In this document: piece after piece, positions 47,527 to 60,477 of the stretch
Position numbering within the stretch: the first letter of the stretch is position 1
How the letters are laid out: each line of letters opens with the position of its first letter
Assembly: GCF_000003815.2 (NCBI RefSeq)
Contig: NC_049993.1
Coordinates: forward strand, 8,478,675 to 8,542,674
Source: Branchiostoma floridae
Taxonomy: Eukaryota; Chordata; Leptocardii; Amphioxiformes; Branchiostomatidae
Direction: 5' to 3'
Length of the DNA stretch: 64,000 nt
Made by a program: the position numbers and the translations under genes
The notes under the pieces: model-generated
Database searches by the model: none
Seen by the model: the letters and a program-made list of their open reading frames with translations, nothing else
What the model was told of the DNA's origin: nothing

Positions 47527-50157
47527 TCCAACAGCCTAGGCCTTTTTATCTACACATGATACATAAATAGCTAGGAGGTTGGTTGACTTGGCTATTTCAT
47601 AACAGCTTGTTTTTATAAAATGACCTGAATGTCATAACATACACAAAATAGGTCAAGAAAATAAAAGCAGAGGGAAAAAAAGTTTCCAGTCATGCATCAT
47701 TAATAAGTAGATAATTGCTTTGCAGTATCAAACTGTTTGGGATATCATGTTACCATGTTGTGATACCACAACCCTTTACAAACACAATAATAGGTAATCT
47801 GCATGAAGCCCTATTCTGTCCTTTATCCCCTGTGAAAGATACTTCAGTCTGCCATTGGTTGGAAAACCAAAGAACTATGTATGTTGACTGGATACTATAC
47901 AGTCTTATCATATGTTGCCCCATATCGTCACACTGTTCACAGATTGGAGGCTAACTTTAACCTATATGATATTGCACTGAAGTAGCCCTTTGGCTACCAA
48001 GTCTCTGTCTATCCTCCTTTGTAAACTTCTAGGAGCACTAGAGTTTAGTTGTGGGGGGAAATGCTGACGTCGCTTTTGTTCCTATCATGTTACATTTTCA
48101 AGGGAATGTCCTAAAATCATTTCAGCCCAGACTTAATGAATCTCTTGGCTTGGCTTTGCGAACAAACATCGTCTAGTAACAACTCAGCCTAGTGAAAATA
48201 CCATGCTCACCATCCCAAGCTCAACCTTTACAATGCATCTACACAAGGTACTAGTATTAAAATTTAATTGAAGACTTTGCCTACCATTCATCCACTTTCG
48301 GCTTTATATTCAGAATAACGAGAACACAGGTACTGAACGGGTCTTTTCTTATAGACTAATTCAGTGTGTATAATACCACCTCTTGGTGCTTAATCACTCA
48401 CTCATCTGTTCTGGCTGTGGTTCTGGTATCCAAGCAACCTCACCAGTCCTTGATCCCGATCAAGGGCCAATCCAGAAGTACGACATTGTGTTTGTTTTTC
48501 TGTTTGTTTGGTGTTTTCAGAGGCAGAGGCAAGGACCTGTCCAAAGTGGTACGAGCTCAACACAACCAAATATAAAAATGTGCAGGTGTGAAGCTTCCTT
48601 ACAAACTGGGGAGGCAAACAAATGCTTGTGCCAAGTTTTGGAAATACCCTAATTTATTTTGAACTTTGGTAAATAGGGGTCACACATTCACAGCATGAGC
48701 CATTATTATCTGCCCTTATATTGTGCACGCAGCCCATATTGGCACTGAGCAAAGAAAGATGCTGTACGGATCAAAAGCTTGGGATAAAGGGAGAGTACAT
48801 AACGGTATCATTATCGTTTATTATCTACATTTTCGCCACATGCACACAGAATAATGAATTTGCTGTAAATCAAAGCAGCATCATACATGAAAGAGCCCAA
48901 AGACTGACAAATTATGCTTTTGATAACCATTTTATGTTCACAATTTTCATAATTTGAAACTTGAAACTTTTTTTTTCATGTGCATAAAAGTGCCGCAGGG
49001 TGGGTTAACAACCTACTACTAGTACTAGTACGAAACAAGCCATGCTGTCCCAATTCTACAGTTAATACATGTTATCACATCACCAATCATACGAGTATGG
49101 AAATTGCCAGATAAAATTAAAGCCAACCAAATCACTTCTAGGCTTTTCTCAAAACAAATTGATTCCAGGTAAGATATCTATACAGTAAAAGTGAGCACAG
49201 AACCAACTGGATGATATCCATCACTTGCGAATGATGAATTTCATGCCATTTTCTTAACCTAGTTAGAGCAGATGTCCAAATAAATCATGCTGTGGAACTG
49301 GTCCAGCCAAGGTTGAAGGTAGCATAGCCAAGATAGTCGCGGCATATGGATTACATGTGCATGGGGAGGGTCACACTGATCCCCAAGCACATGTTGAACA
49401 GGCTTTCTTTTTGCCTCATAAATCAAAAAGCTACTAGTACTACCGCAAGGTAAGAACTGCTCTAAAAACATGCAAAGAACTGCTCTAAAAACATGCAAAA
49501 TACTGATGTTACATCTGCTTGAAGGGTACGGAACATATATTTATGTTTCGGAAATACAGAAATTATCAAGCTAGAGGCCATGTCTACAAACAATATCAAC
49601 CACAAGTAAAATCTAACGATAATAGGATAGCAACAAAGAGATAGACTGGCAAAGAAAGGAGCTACCGGTACTTAGTCTTTGTAACTAAGTTACTAAGCAA
49701 ATAAAAGTAAAACTGATTGACACACCCATTGACGTTGGCACTCAGTTGGAATTGATTGATACAATGTTGTAGAATGGTAGCCACGAGTAACAATGTACTA
49801 ATATAGTACTTCAGCATTATTAACTAAGGGATTTTGTTTCACTAAATACAGTAACACTTCCAGATATATTTTCAATAATGTGTATCTAAGTTGCATCAAT
49901 GATTACAATGGACGACAACATGGAAAACACATGGAGTTAAAAACATTTAAAGCTCATTGAACAATCATGTTATATCACATAACGTAATTGTAGTGACTGA
50001 GTGTGTTTGGATCAAAGCCCAAGGTACAAACCTGGTGTGTTACACCATAATGCGGTTTTCTGTGTGTGTGTAAATGCGGTTTACCAGGTATGCAGTATAA
50101 AGACATGTTACGTTATTCCGCCTACAACTTTTTCTAGAGACATATCAGCTTGAGTGT

Positions 50158-50460
50158 GTCAGTGTGTGTGTGTGTGTGTGTGTGAGTGTGCGTGTGCGTG
50201 CGTGTGTGAGTGTGCGTGCGTGTGTGTGTGAGTGTGCATGCGTGTGTGTGTGAGTGTGTGTGTGTGTGTGTGTGAATGTGTGTGAATGTGTGTGTGTGTG
50301 TGTGTGTGTGAGTGTGTGTGTGAGTGTGTGTGTGTGTGTGTGAGCATGCGTGCGTGCGTGTATGTGTGTGTGTGTGTGAGTGTGTGTGTGTGAGTGTGTG
50401 TGTGTGTGTGTGAGTGTGCGTGCGTGCGTGCGTGCGTGCGTGCGTGTGTGTGTGTGTGAA
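50158..50460. repeat. (GT)n / (TGCG)n microsatellite, about 300 bp
   Basis: A nearly uninterrupted alternating purine-pyrimidine tract with AG, CG and AT interruptions, including a TGCG block at 50416-50444. Such DNA can form Z-DNA. The long ORF read across it (Thr-His repeats) is an artefact. Confidence 0.97.
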
Positions 50461-51201
50461 TGTATCTCTTCAAGTCTTTAGTGTGTGCAAGTGCAAGATG
50501 AGATTAGGTGGCTCAAAACCAGCTGTGAACACACTTTTATCATTTCAAAATCTTCACCGGAAACAACCTTTCTGTAGGAAATTTGTCCCATGTCAACAAT
50601 ATCTATTTCCCCCTTCATTCATCGACTAGTGATTGTTATGTCTACAAAAAAGTTATTTGTTTAAAGTGATCTTATTTCCGCCCTGTTTATCTTTTGGACA
50701 TGTGTCTTCGGGTGCCTGACACCTATCTACATCCTGTTCTTCCACATACAGGACGACCCCTCTGGTCCAGTCTACCCCCACAGAGAAGAACTCGAATACC
50801 GTTCTTAAAATAATTCGGCATAACATAAATTTTCACAACAACAACTTGTATTGAGATAACACTTTCTGTTGTCACTAGGAAACTAGTAATAACAGTAAAG
50901 CCACTTGCATTAGTGTTCGAAGGGACTTTCTCTCTAAAGCATGCGAAAACAAACCTTAATCTCGACGCACGAAAGTGTGATCCTTTATACGTCTTGAAGA
51001 TATTGTTGAAGACTTCAAGAAAGTCACCTCTTCTTACTAAAGGTATTGCCCCCCTCCCCCTTACCGGTTCTTACTCTAGTCTAAGTAAACGTAAGGTTCA
51101 ACCAACAACACAGATCACAAGGTAAAAACACTGTTACGGTTGTAATATTCAAACGCTCTCCTCAGCAAAGCCACAAGCCAGTCTGAGGTAGGCAAACTTA
51201 C

Positions 51202-51520
51202 CCAGGAGAGGTGGACTCGGGCTAGTCGGGCAGAGGCGGCAGCGGGCCCGGCAGAAAACGGGAACCGTGGCGGGCCGTACTTCCGTACCCAGCCTTCCCG
51301 TCAATTTGGCACAACCACTGCAGAGACGGAGACCTATCTGCTCGTCAACTCCCTCGTCTGCGATCTGGGAAATATAGTATGTGAGCAGATCTAGCCCTGG
51401 TCCTTTCCTGTTTGTATTTTTCTTTCTCCCCAGCTAGAAAATGTTGGCCGCTGTCGTCTGACTCTGACGGAGTTAGGCTGGGATCAAGATGGCAACCGTG
51501 ACGTCACGGCCACGTGACCA
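51202..51520 (-). promoter_or_regulatory. Candidate CpG-rich promoter and non-coding first exon
   Basis: On the - strand a GC-rich block (51202-51330, with CCGGGCCCGCTGCCGCC) ends in a strong donor CTCCTGG|GTAAGTTTG at 51202. Upstream lie a perfect CRE TGACGTCA (51499-51506) and an E-box CACGTG (51511-51516). The strand and position suit a distal 5' UTR exon of NIM1K (next exon about 12.4 kb away) or a long non-coding RNA. No transcript evidence is available to me. Confidence 0.4.
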
Positions 51521-53136
51521 GGACTCGGCTCCAGGGAGACCGCCACACAGACAAAGGGGATGTTCATTAATGTTTGATGGCGGGTGTCAATAGGTCCAAC
51601 TAGTGTGTAGCACCGGTTCTCATGGAGAATAATCATAGGACGGTTTTGTTCGACACAAAAGCTCATTGCGAAAACGCATTGATCTGTAAACGGCATATTA
51701 CATAACCCTTGATATCTTTTCAATAGCGCCTAGCCCTTGATATAATACAGCTGATTGTACGGTTTCTGAACAGAAATATGAGCACAAAAACTCCCAATCA
51801 AATGCGACTCATCAGTGAAAAAAGAATTAACCACATTCAAAAGTAGATGAATTTTTCTAATTGCTTTTTTTCTCTTATTCTTACTGCATTACAAATATTA
51901 TTTTGGCTCCTATGTTTGTTTTTTCGTTCCATCTGTTAATGTTATTGCCAGTTTAAGGGATAAAAAAAATTGTTGAGCTTTGGCTTCATTTGTCATTTCT
52001 ATTTCCTTTTGCATTCATTCATTTATTCATCTACTTATTGGTTTACTCATAATCTACTAGTATATGAGAAAATTGCAAAGTTTATTAGGTTCTAGAAAGA
52101 GCAAATTTACAATCCCATTCAACATTCGTAACCAGGCCAGCGAATGAAAATACGTGTGCTGCATAGCGTGGGTCCCACACTTTAGCTTAACCAATATAAT
52201 AACTTCCGACAAGTACCTTTTGCCGGGCTGTCGTTTTATTGGCATTGAATACACACCTATCACCTCAGCCGCAGCTGCCGGGTTCTCTCTCGTGACAATC
52301 ATGCTGTGCCAAAAAGCTGCCGTGAGTTTCATCAGACAGGGGAAACGGAAATACTTCAATGCTGTCTTCGCACACGATGCCCAATTCTTTAACGTTCCCT
52401 TTTCCACCTGCGTTTACGGAAATGTTCAAGGATATATATTACATACAGCTGGAATATTTTTCGTAAGAGAGGGGAAATAGTAGGGCTAACTCCGTTCATT
52501 CAAGGAAAGAGATATGTTGGCTACAGCGCTCTTCAAGCCTAATTTAGCGTGATAAAAATGCAGACATATCTCTGAATTTTCGAACGTTCACGTGCACGTG
52601 ATTTGGTCATACCAGAATACCAGGAAAACAGTCCGTATCAAGCGTAGCAGTTGGTTTTTCTCTAAAGTGACCGACAAATTGATTTCACCAACCAAGGACG
52701 TTAAAATCTTCTTACGTTGCTTGTCCTTAAGAAATCTGTTTTAATTGTATCAAGGAGACGAAACCACCAAACCACCCTTTGGCGCAAAAGACTAGCTTTG
52801 CTATTCGCTAATCGGTAGTTCAAAAAGAAAGATCACCTTTTGTTTTCCCGTTTGTAAATTTATAAAGTAAAGCGAACGTTAACACTAAATATAATACCTT
52901 TCATCTTTTCGAGTTTTTTCTATGAGAAAGACACCGACTCAAGGTACATTTAGCAAATTGAATGGCCTGTTGATCAGTTACTGTTAAATCTTTCGCTCTC
53001 TCTAGATCTAATGGAGTAATCGTCAAACAAATACAGGGCTTGGCTTTTCAACATGTTTCATTGCGTTTTGTACAACTCTCTAGTGACCACCGTTCTTCTC
53101 AAATTGCCTCTTCCCAGGGGGACTCTACATTTTCTT

Positions 53137-54080
53137 TGAGATTTGAAATAACGCACGTCAGCCACCTTGCAGAGGTCAGCCACCTGAGTTCTGTCGCCTA
53201 GCTGCCATGACGTCTGACGTAATCTCCATGCAGATTTGCCAGTGGCAGTGGCATAAGATAGCCTCCTTAGGGATAGTATCAAAGCTGGCTAAGGAGTACA
53301 GCTTGGGCCAAAGGGAGTCATCAGCCACTGGGAGCCAAACACACTCCTATGCTATAGGCCGGCTTCACTCCTCTGGCAGCTTTTGATATCATGTTAGATG
53401 TTATTATGCTACCGTATGATCTGCTTGGAGATTCACCATGGAGAGGCCAGCCACCTAGAGTCTCTGTCGCGTAACGCCATGACACCTCACGTGCCAAGGT
53501 CACCGGGTGACCTGTCCAACACGGCCATTACGCATGTCAGCTGGCCGCCTACATAATTCCTCGCGTGGTTGTCACGACTTCTTACGTGCCTATGATGGCG
53601 AGGTCGTCACACTGGCGGTCGAACTTCAAACATCTTTGAGATTTGAAATAACGCACGTCAGCCACCTTGCAGAGGTCAGGCACCTGAACCTCTGTCGCCG
53701 GTAGCTGCCGTGACGTCTGACGTAACCTCCAAGCAGTGGCATAAAATAGTATCAAAGCTGGCTAAGGAGTACAGCTGGCCAAAGGGAGTTATCAGCCACT
53801 GGGAGCCAAATACACTCCTAGGCCGGCCTCTGGCAGCTTTTGATGCTATCTTATGCTACCGTATGATCTGCTTGGAGAGTACAACCATTGAGAGGCCAGC
53901 CACCTAGAGTCTCTGTCGTGTAACGCCATGACACCTCACGTGCCAAGGTCACCGGGTGACCTGTCCAACACGGCCATTACGCATGTCCGCTGGCCGCCTA
54001 CATGATTCCTAGCGTGGTTGTCACGATTTCTTACGTGCCTATGATGGCGAGGTCTTTACAATAATGGTCGAACTTCAAAC
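53137..54080. repeat. Tandem duplication, about 500-bp period
   Basis: The segment from TTTGAGATTTGAAATAACGC (53137) is repeated 500 bp later (53637). Shared blocks include GCTAAGGAGTACAGC, CACTGGGAGCCAAA and GGTCACCGGGTGACC in the same order. The second unit is shorter by about 55 bp. Flanks at 53100 and 54077 share CCTCTTCCC, hinting at a third partial unit. No frame is conserved. Confidence 0.88.
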
Positions 54081-54352
54081 AGCCTCTTCCCTCAGGACCT
54101 CAATGAAAAGCGGCCTGCAGGCCGATTTGAGCTTTCATGAATAAATAAGGTTCAAGATATCAAAACGTTTGTTTATATGTATGTGTGTGAATATTTTGGA
54201 TAGAGGCATAGGAACAAATGACGACATGTAAACAATAATCTGCCTTCGTGTATGATTAGGAAATGAGGCAAACAAACATGAGTATTTCATTCATGTTTCT
54301 ATGCTGGTCAGGAAGACTCTAGCGCCCCTTAGAGACGGCTTTTTTTCTTTTT

Positions 54353-54452
54353 NNNNNNNNNNNNNNNNNNNNNNNNNNNNNNNNNNNNNNNNNNNNNNNN
54401 NNNNNNNNNNNNNNNNNNNNNNNNNNNNNNNNNNNNNNNNNNNNNNNNNNNN
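54353..54452. other. Assembly gap (100 N)
   Basis: A run of 100 N. The flanks do not repeat each other as they do at the first gap, so its true length is unknown. A T-rich tract lies before it and a fragment of the AATCTGCTTGGAGATTAA repeat follows it. Confidence 0.97.
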
Positions 54453-54911
54453 TCCTTCCCCAGCCTACGCTCCTGTACCCCCCCACCGGTAGGAATCTGC
54501 TTGGAGATTAATTTTTGGTAGCGTTTGTTATGTTTGTATGTAGAAGGGCAGCATCAACTCGAAAACACAAGAATGAATTGTATTGATATTTCATGAAAGT
54601 CTGTATGTGGGTAGGTCTCGATGATATCTGGAAACGTTTAGATTATGCCCCACGCCCAGCGACTTCTTACAATACTGCAACAGAACTTCCAGATTTGGTA
54701 TCTCCCTCGTTCACTCTTCCCTTCCTCATTCACTCGCCCACTGTGATGCCAGCAAAAGGTGCCAGCGAAACTAGACCACCAACCAACCAGACGTTCCATA
54801 ACACATATATCTTCGATGGGTATGTGAAAGGTGACATCACCAAGCACAGTAGGGACATCATCTCTGGATAGTTTTTAAAAAACGCTTGCAGATAGATGTG
54901 CAAAAGTTAGG

Positions 54912-54992
54912 TGTGACGGGTCCTTCGGTGTAATGTAACCAGCTGCTGCCGCGCCGCGTGCCTGCGAAGCTGGTGTGTTACGCCGAAGGATG
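54912..54992. repeat. Hairpin repeat CCTTCGGTGTAA...TTACGCCGAAGG
   Basis: GGTCCTTCGGTGTAATGTAA with CCAGCT pairs with AGCTGGTGTGTTACGCCGAA across a GC-rich centre. The right half plus GGCTATATAGATACAGA recurs at 57003-57054, so it is a dispersed element. Confidence 0.6.
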
Positions 54993-57900
54993 GTAATATG
55001 GGCTATATAGATACAGACATGGTATTTGACCTTAAATGGCAACATCTCTTTGCACTTACGTAATTACATGGTTATGTAAGAGATAACTACTGTATTCAAA
55101 GATGTGCGTGTAATGTGGGCGATTGATTTCAGGTGTATAAGGCAAAGAAACAGTATACAAAACTACGCAGCAGAAAAGGGTTCAGAAACTTTAAAATGCC
55201 TCCATTCGGTAGACGAAATCAATGAATCTGCCAATAAACTTCACCAAATAGGTAGAGTTTGGTTCCATCTGAATGTTGGACTGTTCGCATGGAAAATTCC
55301 AGCGGACAATGCCACAAGTTCCGCTGACACGTCATTGTCTGAGTACAATTGTTGGTCACGCCCGAAGTGAGCGGGAACAATGAAAGACGTACCTGCGGAC
55401 TGATACAGGTGTGATCAAGGTGGGATTTCCTCCGACGGCTGAAAGGATTTTGCACCACGCAAGACTGGTTGAGCGGAGAAACTGGCGGCTAGAATAGTAG
55501 ATACGCAACAAGGAGGTTATAGCCTTCTTCTCAAGGACGCTGAAAGGTCACTGTCCGCCGTTTGCGCTCGGAAACTCGAGGGAATTTATACAATTTGCAA
55601 TTTATTCATTTGCAAATCCATGCCCATAGGCTACTCGTAATTGCAAGGGTACAGACAGTAAAAAGTAATAAGTGTCTATTCTATACAGCTATCTATATGC
55701 ATGATTCTACATTCTTTTACTGGGAGGTTTGACTTCTTCTTTGGAGGCAGTGGCGGATGAAAAGCCCCACGTTTTTAATGATAAGTGGGTTCTGTGATTT
55801 TAACAGGAATGTAGTTTTTTGGAGGTCTACTAGCTGGTGAAAAGTTGGAAATATTTATAAATAGTGGTGAATTCCAGTAAAGTCTGCTGATGTTGACAGT
55901 CTTGCAGCGTGCACAAAGTCATATAAGCCGTGCACAATTCACATTTGTCATAGCGTTTGTATGGGTCTATTGCAGAACAAATCTATAAAGACAACCTTTC
56001 TCAAACTTGCTGTCGGCCTGAAGCTGTCGTGCCACGTGCGTGACAGGGACTAAAGGAGGATTATCCACTACCTGACACTTGAAGTGGCATGTTGCTTCTT
56101 CTTCGGCCCTGGTTTTAATGGGTTATTCCTTATTTCATTTTCACTAATACTACGATGTAATAAGGTTACCGTAATTCACTTTTACCATGCCAGTAGGCAA
56201 AGGGAGTTGCCCCCCCCCCCCACACACACACACTCACATGCACACTCAGAGATAACGAAAAAAAAAAAAGATCAATGATCTCCTCGGCGCTGTTATTGAA
56301 ATTCTCCGTTTTAGTACTTTGTAATCCTCAAAAAACGCAAGAAATGATATTCTAATGGTGAGTTGTTCCGGCACAGGCAGCGCATCCCCGGACCCCCCTT
56401 GAAAGGCTTGCACCTACGGTAAAAAAAAAAAAACACAGAACAACACCCCCAAACAAGATCCTGGCTACGGATATTAATCATTACCAAGTGTAGTCTGAAA
56501 TAGATGGCAGTTGTAGTTCATGTGTAACTGTAAGTATATATAGTCCATAGTTGCTTTGTCATCAGCTTAGCTTTCAATCGGCTATCCTTGTATTTCTCTT
56601 TTTCATCAAAACGTGTTCACTGGGTTAACTCTCACCCCCTCCCCTGATCTGCAATGATTAGTCCCTTAAATACGGAACTATTAATCAGGGTTTGACATAT
56701 TCTTGCTTGCGCCTTGTGGCAACGTATCCAGTACACACGCGAAACATATTTCCGTAACCATACACCGGCTGGTTTTCCCGCTACATCCCCGTCTGGCTTA
56801 CAGAGTAATAAGCCAACACTCTCACTCTTTCCGTTAAAGGGGATGGTCTATAAAGTTTCAGTTCTACCTTTGTGTCTTTCTGTATAATGACTGTTTTCTT
56901 AATTTAATCTCCTACAATTATACAACGTGTATATTGGCTGTTTATTCATAATATATGCCTAGTCATAATTAGTGTACATTTTTCATTTGCTTCCTTGCTA
57001 AAAGCTGGTGTGTTACGCCGAAGGGCGGTTATACCGGCTATATAGATACAGATATACTGAAAATAGCGGCTACTTTGATTGCTTATATTCCTTCACCGCT
57101 CCTAATAGATTGTATCTTGTACAGCTCTATAATATCGATATCTATGAATTGTAAATAAATAGAAAATAGATTAGGCTACTAAGTGCCCATGAAACAACAA
57201 AAAGTTGTTTCAAGAATAGAAATATAATTGTTGTAAATAATACAATTCCGAAAACCAACTGGTAGAAGAAAAATGTTCCACTGTCAGAAGAACTAAAAAT
57301 TACACCATGCCAAAAATGAGTACAGAAACTAATTCCAATCGGAAACAGCGCCGGAACTTGAGACACGGTCCCTTGGGTAGTAGACTCATTCTGCGTTCAT
57401 TTTTTGACCCGTTTACACCTTGGCGACGTCAGTGACATTTTTTGTGCGTCAGTCGGGTGACAAGACGCTTGGTCTGAAATGGAAACCACTGCTCAGACGG
57501 TGCGGCAGGCATCAAATCGTCTTACCGCTAAAGACGTCAGAGAATACACAGCAGTGAAAAAACAGTCGGCACAGATCTGCGGTATTTAGCAGGTGCTCAC
57601 GTCCGGATCGGTTGCCATGGTGATCTGTTGTTTTTATACCGCAGCGGCAACCACTGGGGATGGGTTAGGATCATTGCCTGGCCGTTTATGTCGTTTTACT
57701 TTCCTTCTGACCTTTTGAGCGTGTCCACTTTGGTTTTAATTTTAGCATAACTTTAATCCTTGATATACCGCCTTGTTTTGTTCAATAGAATATAAATAGG
57801 ACATGTTCTTATTACTTACAAGAGTACAGTATCAGCCATATTGTCAGAAAAGAGGTACTAGTAGTGCGTTCTTCTTATCCATATACATATCCTGCTAATT

Positions 57901-58518
57901 TTGTATTTTTAAAAGACTCCCCCTCAAACAAGACTAGTGGATTGATCTGCAACATTACACCTACCAACATGTAAGATGCTTTAAATGTCATTCAGACTTC
58001 ATGTCGTTTGTGGACCTGACTCAAATTGCAAGCAGATCCTGTTGCATACCTTTCAAGTATCACTCTATCTTTCTTGGATCCCATCAAAGTTCTCAGACTC
58101 CGTTACTTAGAAATCTATACAGTTCTCTAAAACGATTTCTTCACATTGAAAAACATGTGGACAAACTGGCACAACTTGGGCAATAATGTTTAATGTGTCA
58201 AACCTTTTATACATATCAATCTCCCTTGTATACTTTCTATCTTATATCAACATTTAGAAAAATGCCTAAAATTTTACACTTGGCTGTTAGTTCTCTACCT
58301 GCATGATTTTCCAGAATTCCTGATCAACTTTTTTCTTAACTGAAGCCAGGTGATAAAATCATGTAACAATGAAACAGTTGCTGCATTGATATGAAAATAC
58401 ATTTGTACATTAAATTCTCAAAAAGATATCCAGTAATCATTACTTTACTTAGTAGATTGAGTAAGGACAGCAGTTGGGTCAAAACCTATTCTTTTTCTTT
58501 TTAATACTAAAATTACTC

Positions 58519-59114
58519 AGGTCTATAGAAAAACTGAAAAACATATCCTGGGTGCCATCCTAGTTAGTTTGCCTGGGCTCATGCAGACTCACTATGATGG
58601 CTATTGAAAAAAATGAAGTAAAGGCAGTTTTCTGACCACTCCCAGTCCATTGTATTAAATGGCAGAACCCTTTTATGAAGACATTGCTGTTTCCTTTTGT
58701 TTGAGATATTCTTAGCCTCCATATAGAAAGACTGGAAAATATATCCTTGGTACCATCCTATAGTTAGTTTACTAGGGCTCCTAGTGAAGACTAAATATGA
58801 TGCCTACAGAAACAAAAGCATTTTTCTGACTATCCCCTGTCCATATCATATCAAATGGTATAACAGTTCATGAAGACATTTATATTCCTTTTGTCTGAGA
58901 TATTCCTGATCTCCATATAGAAAAACTGGAAAATATATCCTTGGTACCATCCTAGTTAGTTCACCTGGGTTCCTGTTCACTATGATGCCTATATTAAATG
59001 GTACGACAGTTCATGAAGTCATTGCTGTTTCCTTTAGTCTGAGATACTCCTGGTACTTTAAAGGCAGTTTTCTGACTATTCCCTGTGCATTTTTTTCATT
59101 GGTGTAACCCTCCA
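58519..59114 (-). repeat. Tandem copies of the NOP16 C-terminal codons and 3' UTR
   Basis: Three extra copies of the last coding segment of NOP16 lie downstream of its stop: 58673-58712, 58868-58912 and 59011-59056. The copy at 59011 still reads YQEYLRLKETAMTS then TGA, and the one at 58673 reads EYLKQKETAMSS then TAA; the middle copy has a one-base deletion. Each is followed by similar 3' UTR sequence (ACTATTCCCTGT-type), and the units share CCTTGGTACCATCCTAGTTA. Confidence 0.85.
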
Positions 59115-60282
59115 TTATGAAGTCATTGCTGTTTCCTTCTGTTTGAGATACTCCTGGTACTGTTCAGGGATGGACTTGAACCTGGTGATCTTCCTGCGGA
59201 TCTGTTTGGGCGTGTCCTGGTAGTAGTTCTTCACGTCCCTCGCCATGGCGACGTAATCCTCGCCGTACTTGTCCATCATGTACGTGCAGTACCGGACCAT
59301 CTCCGAGGACAGGCGCGGCGCGCCCTCCTGCAGGGTGTTGGCTTCCTGCTCTAGCTGTCGCATTACGTGAAGCTTCTTCGCTTTCTTGGACTTCTTGGGA
59401 GGAGAAACGTCCACTTCCATCCCTTCATCCTGAAATAAAAACAAACAAGTGTGAACGGTTGGCTGAGGTCTCCTTCTCCACACATTTCTACTTAACTCTC
59501 TCAATGGATCGACTTCGCCGGTAAGCATCGCTCTGGAACTCCTCCGTAAGTGTGAACGGTTGGCTGAGGTCTCCTTCTCCACACATTTCTACTAAAAACA
59601 AACACAGGCTTACTTGTGATCATGCACTTGTTAGGCATGTGTGTCAGTCTCTTTAGCTTTTCGGTCTTTTCATTCTTGACCATGGAAGCGACAGAGACAG
59701 CTGAGTGAAGCCAAAAAGGCTGGCATTCAGGTTAGGTCTTTTGTGGCTGGGTTTGAGAATTTTTGCATGGGCAACAAGCACCTCTTAGCAGTTCAAAACA
59801 GAACTGCAGTTTTCTTGAAATAGACATGCTTATGCTTATCTTGACTACCATTATCTCTTCTATAGAACATCCTCCTGTGTCCATAAACAAAAACTGCAAA
59901 CTGCATCATCATTTACACATAAAAAATCCTAACTCACAGCTTTCAAACATGATACCTACTACAGTAGGCTTGCACTGAAATGATACACAATATTGACACA
60001 TTCATATATTTGCCACATTTACCATAAACTGAGGGTTTTTACACACACCTGGTAGACTTTGGGCATCATGTCCCTGGTCTTGGGCAGTGGAATAGTCTTG
60101 TTGACGTCATGTGACAGGCCCATGTCTCTCAGGTTCTGGCCGACAGACTTGCGATCGTCCCACGCCGCCTCCACGCCACGGTGTCCGATCTTCACCTTCT
60201 TCTTAGACTTCTTCCACTGCCGTTTCCTGTTCTTGGAGTAGTCAAACTTCTTCCTGCCTCTCTGCTTCTTTGTCTTGGCCAT
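59115..60282 (-). CDS. NOP16: Nucleolar protein 16 (60S ribosome assembly)
   Basis: Two exons on the - strand, 60049-60282 (78 codons) and 59115-59429 (104 codons plus TAA), joined in phase 0, give 182 aa; human NOP16 is about 178. The N-terminus is a Lys/Arg-rich nucleolar signal (MAKTKKQRGRKKF...), followed by AWD-x-KSV-x-QNL-x-x-MGL. The C-terminal half has GMEVD, a Lys-rich stretch, and the conserved DYVAMARD-x-KNYYQDTPKQIR block. NOP16 joins early nucleolar large-subunit precursors. Donor CTACCAG|GTGTGTG and acceptor TTTATTTCAG|GATGAAG are clear. The intron has a 46-bp direct repeat, and the 3' flank carries tandem copies of the gene's own end. A LYR-type microprotein gene lies 195 nt upstream on the same strand. 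Confidence 0.96.
59447..59593. repeat. 46-bp exact direct repeat in the NOP16 intron
   Basis: AAGTGTGAACGGTTGGCTGA and the bases after it, up to TTTCTACT, occur at 59447-59492 and again at 59548-59593, 101 bp apart. The first copy adjoins the polypyrimidine tract of the exon 2 acceptor. Confidence 0.9.
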
Positions 60283-60477
60283 GTTGATTTTCCTAAGCTA
60301 CCCTCTGCTTGCAACTTCTCCCGAAATTTTTCTCTGTCAATAATCAAAATATTTTCCTAAACCTTCTAAGAAGTTAGATTAAAGTACTTAGTCGTAAGAA
60401 TGTTTTGTCAATTTTTCAGAAGATGTCAGTCCTAAGCAACTTGCTATTGCTTTTTTGTAATAAATCCAGAGAGGTGC

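Larger units (their letters stand above)
38778..59114. other. Region upstream of NIM1K, no convincing coding gene
   Basis: The first 500 bp (38778-39300) is GC-rich and probably the proximal promoter and 5' UTR of NIM1K. Beyond that I find the listed MITEs, the microsatellite, the promoter-like block at 51.2-51.5 kb, the 500-bp duplication and an N gap. ORFs of 60-140 codons occur but lack homology or splice context. A 36-codon ORF at 57479-57589 near a GACGTCA motif is noted only as a possibility. Confidence 0.5.

Noticed and set aside
50159..50473. Thr-His repeat protein
   Set aside because: Pure translation of the (GT)n microsatellite.
52057..52480. Overlapping ORFs on both strands (116 and 108 codons)
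   Set aside because: Neither shows a known domain or signal peptide with supporting context. Possibly a conserved non-coding piece, but nothing in the sequence decides it.
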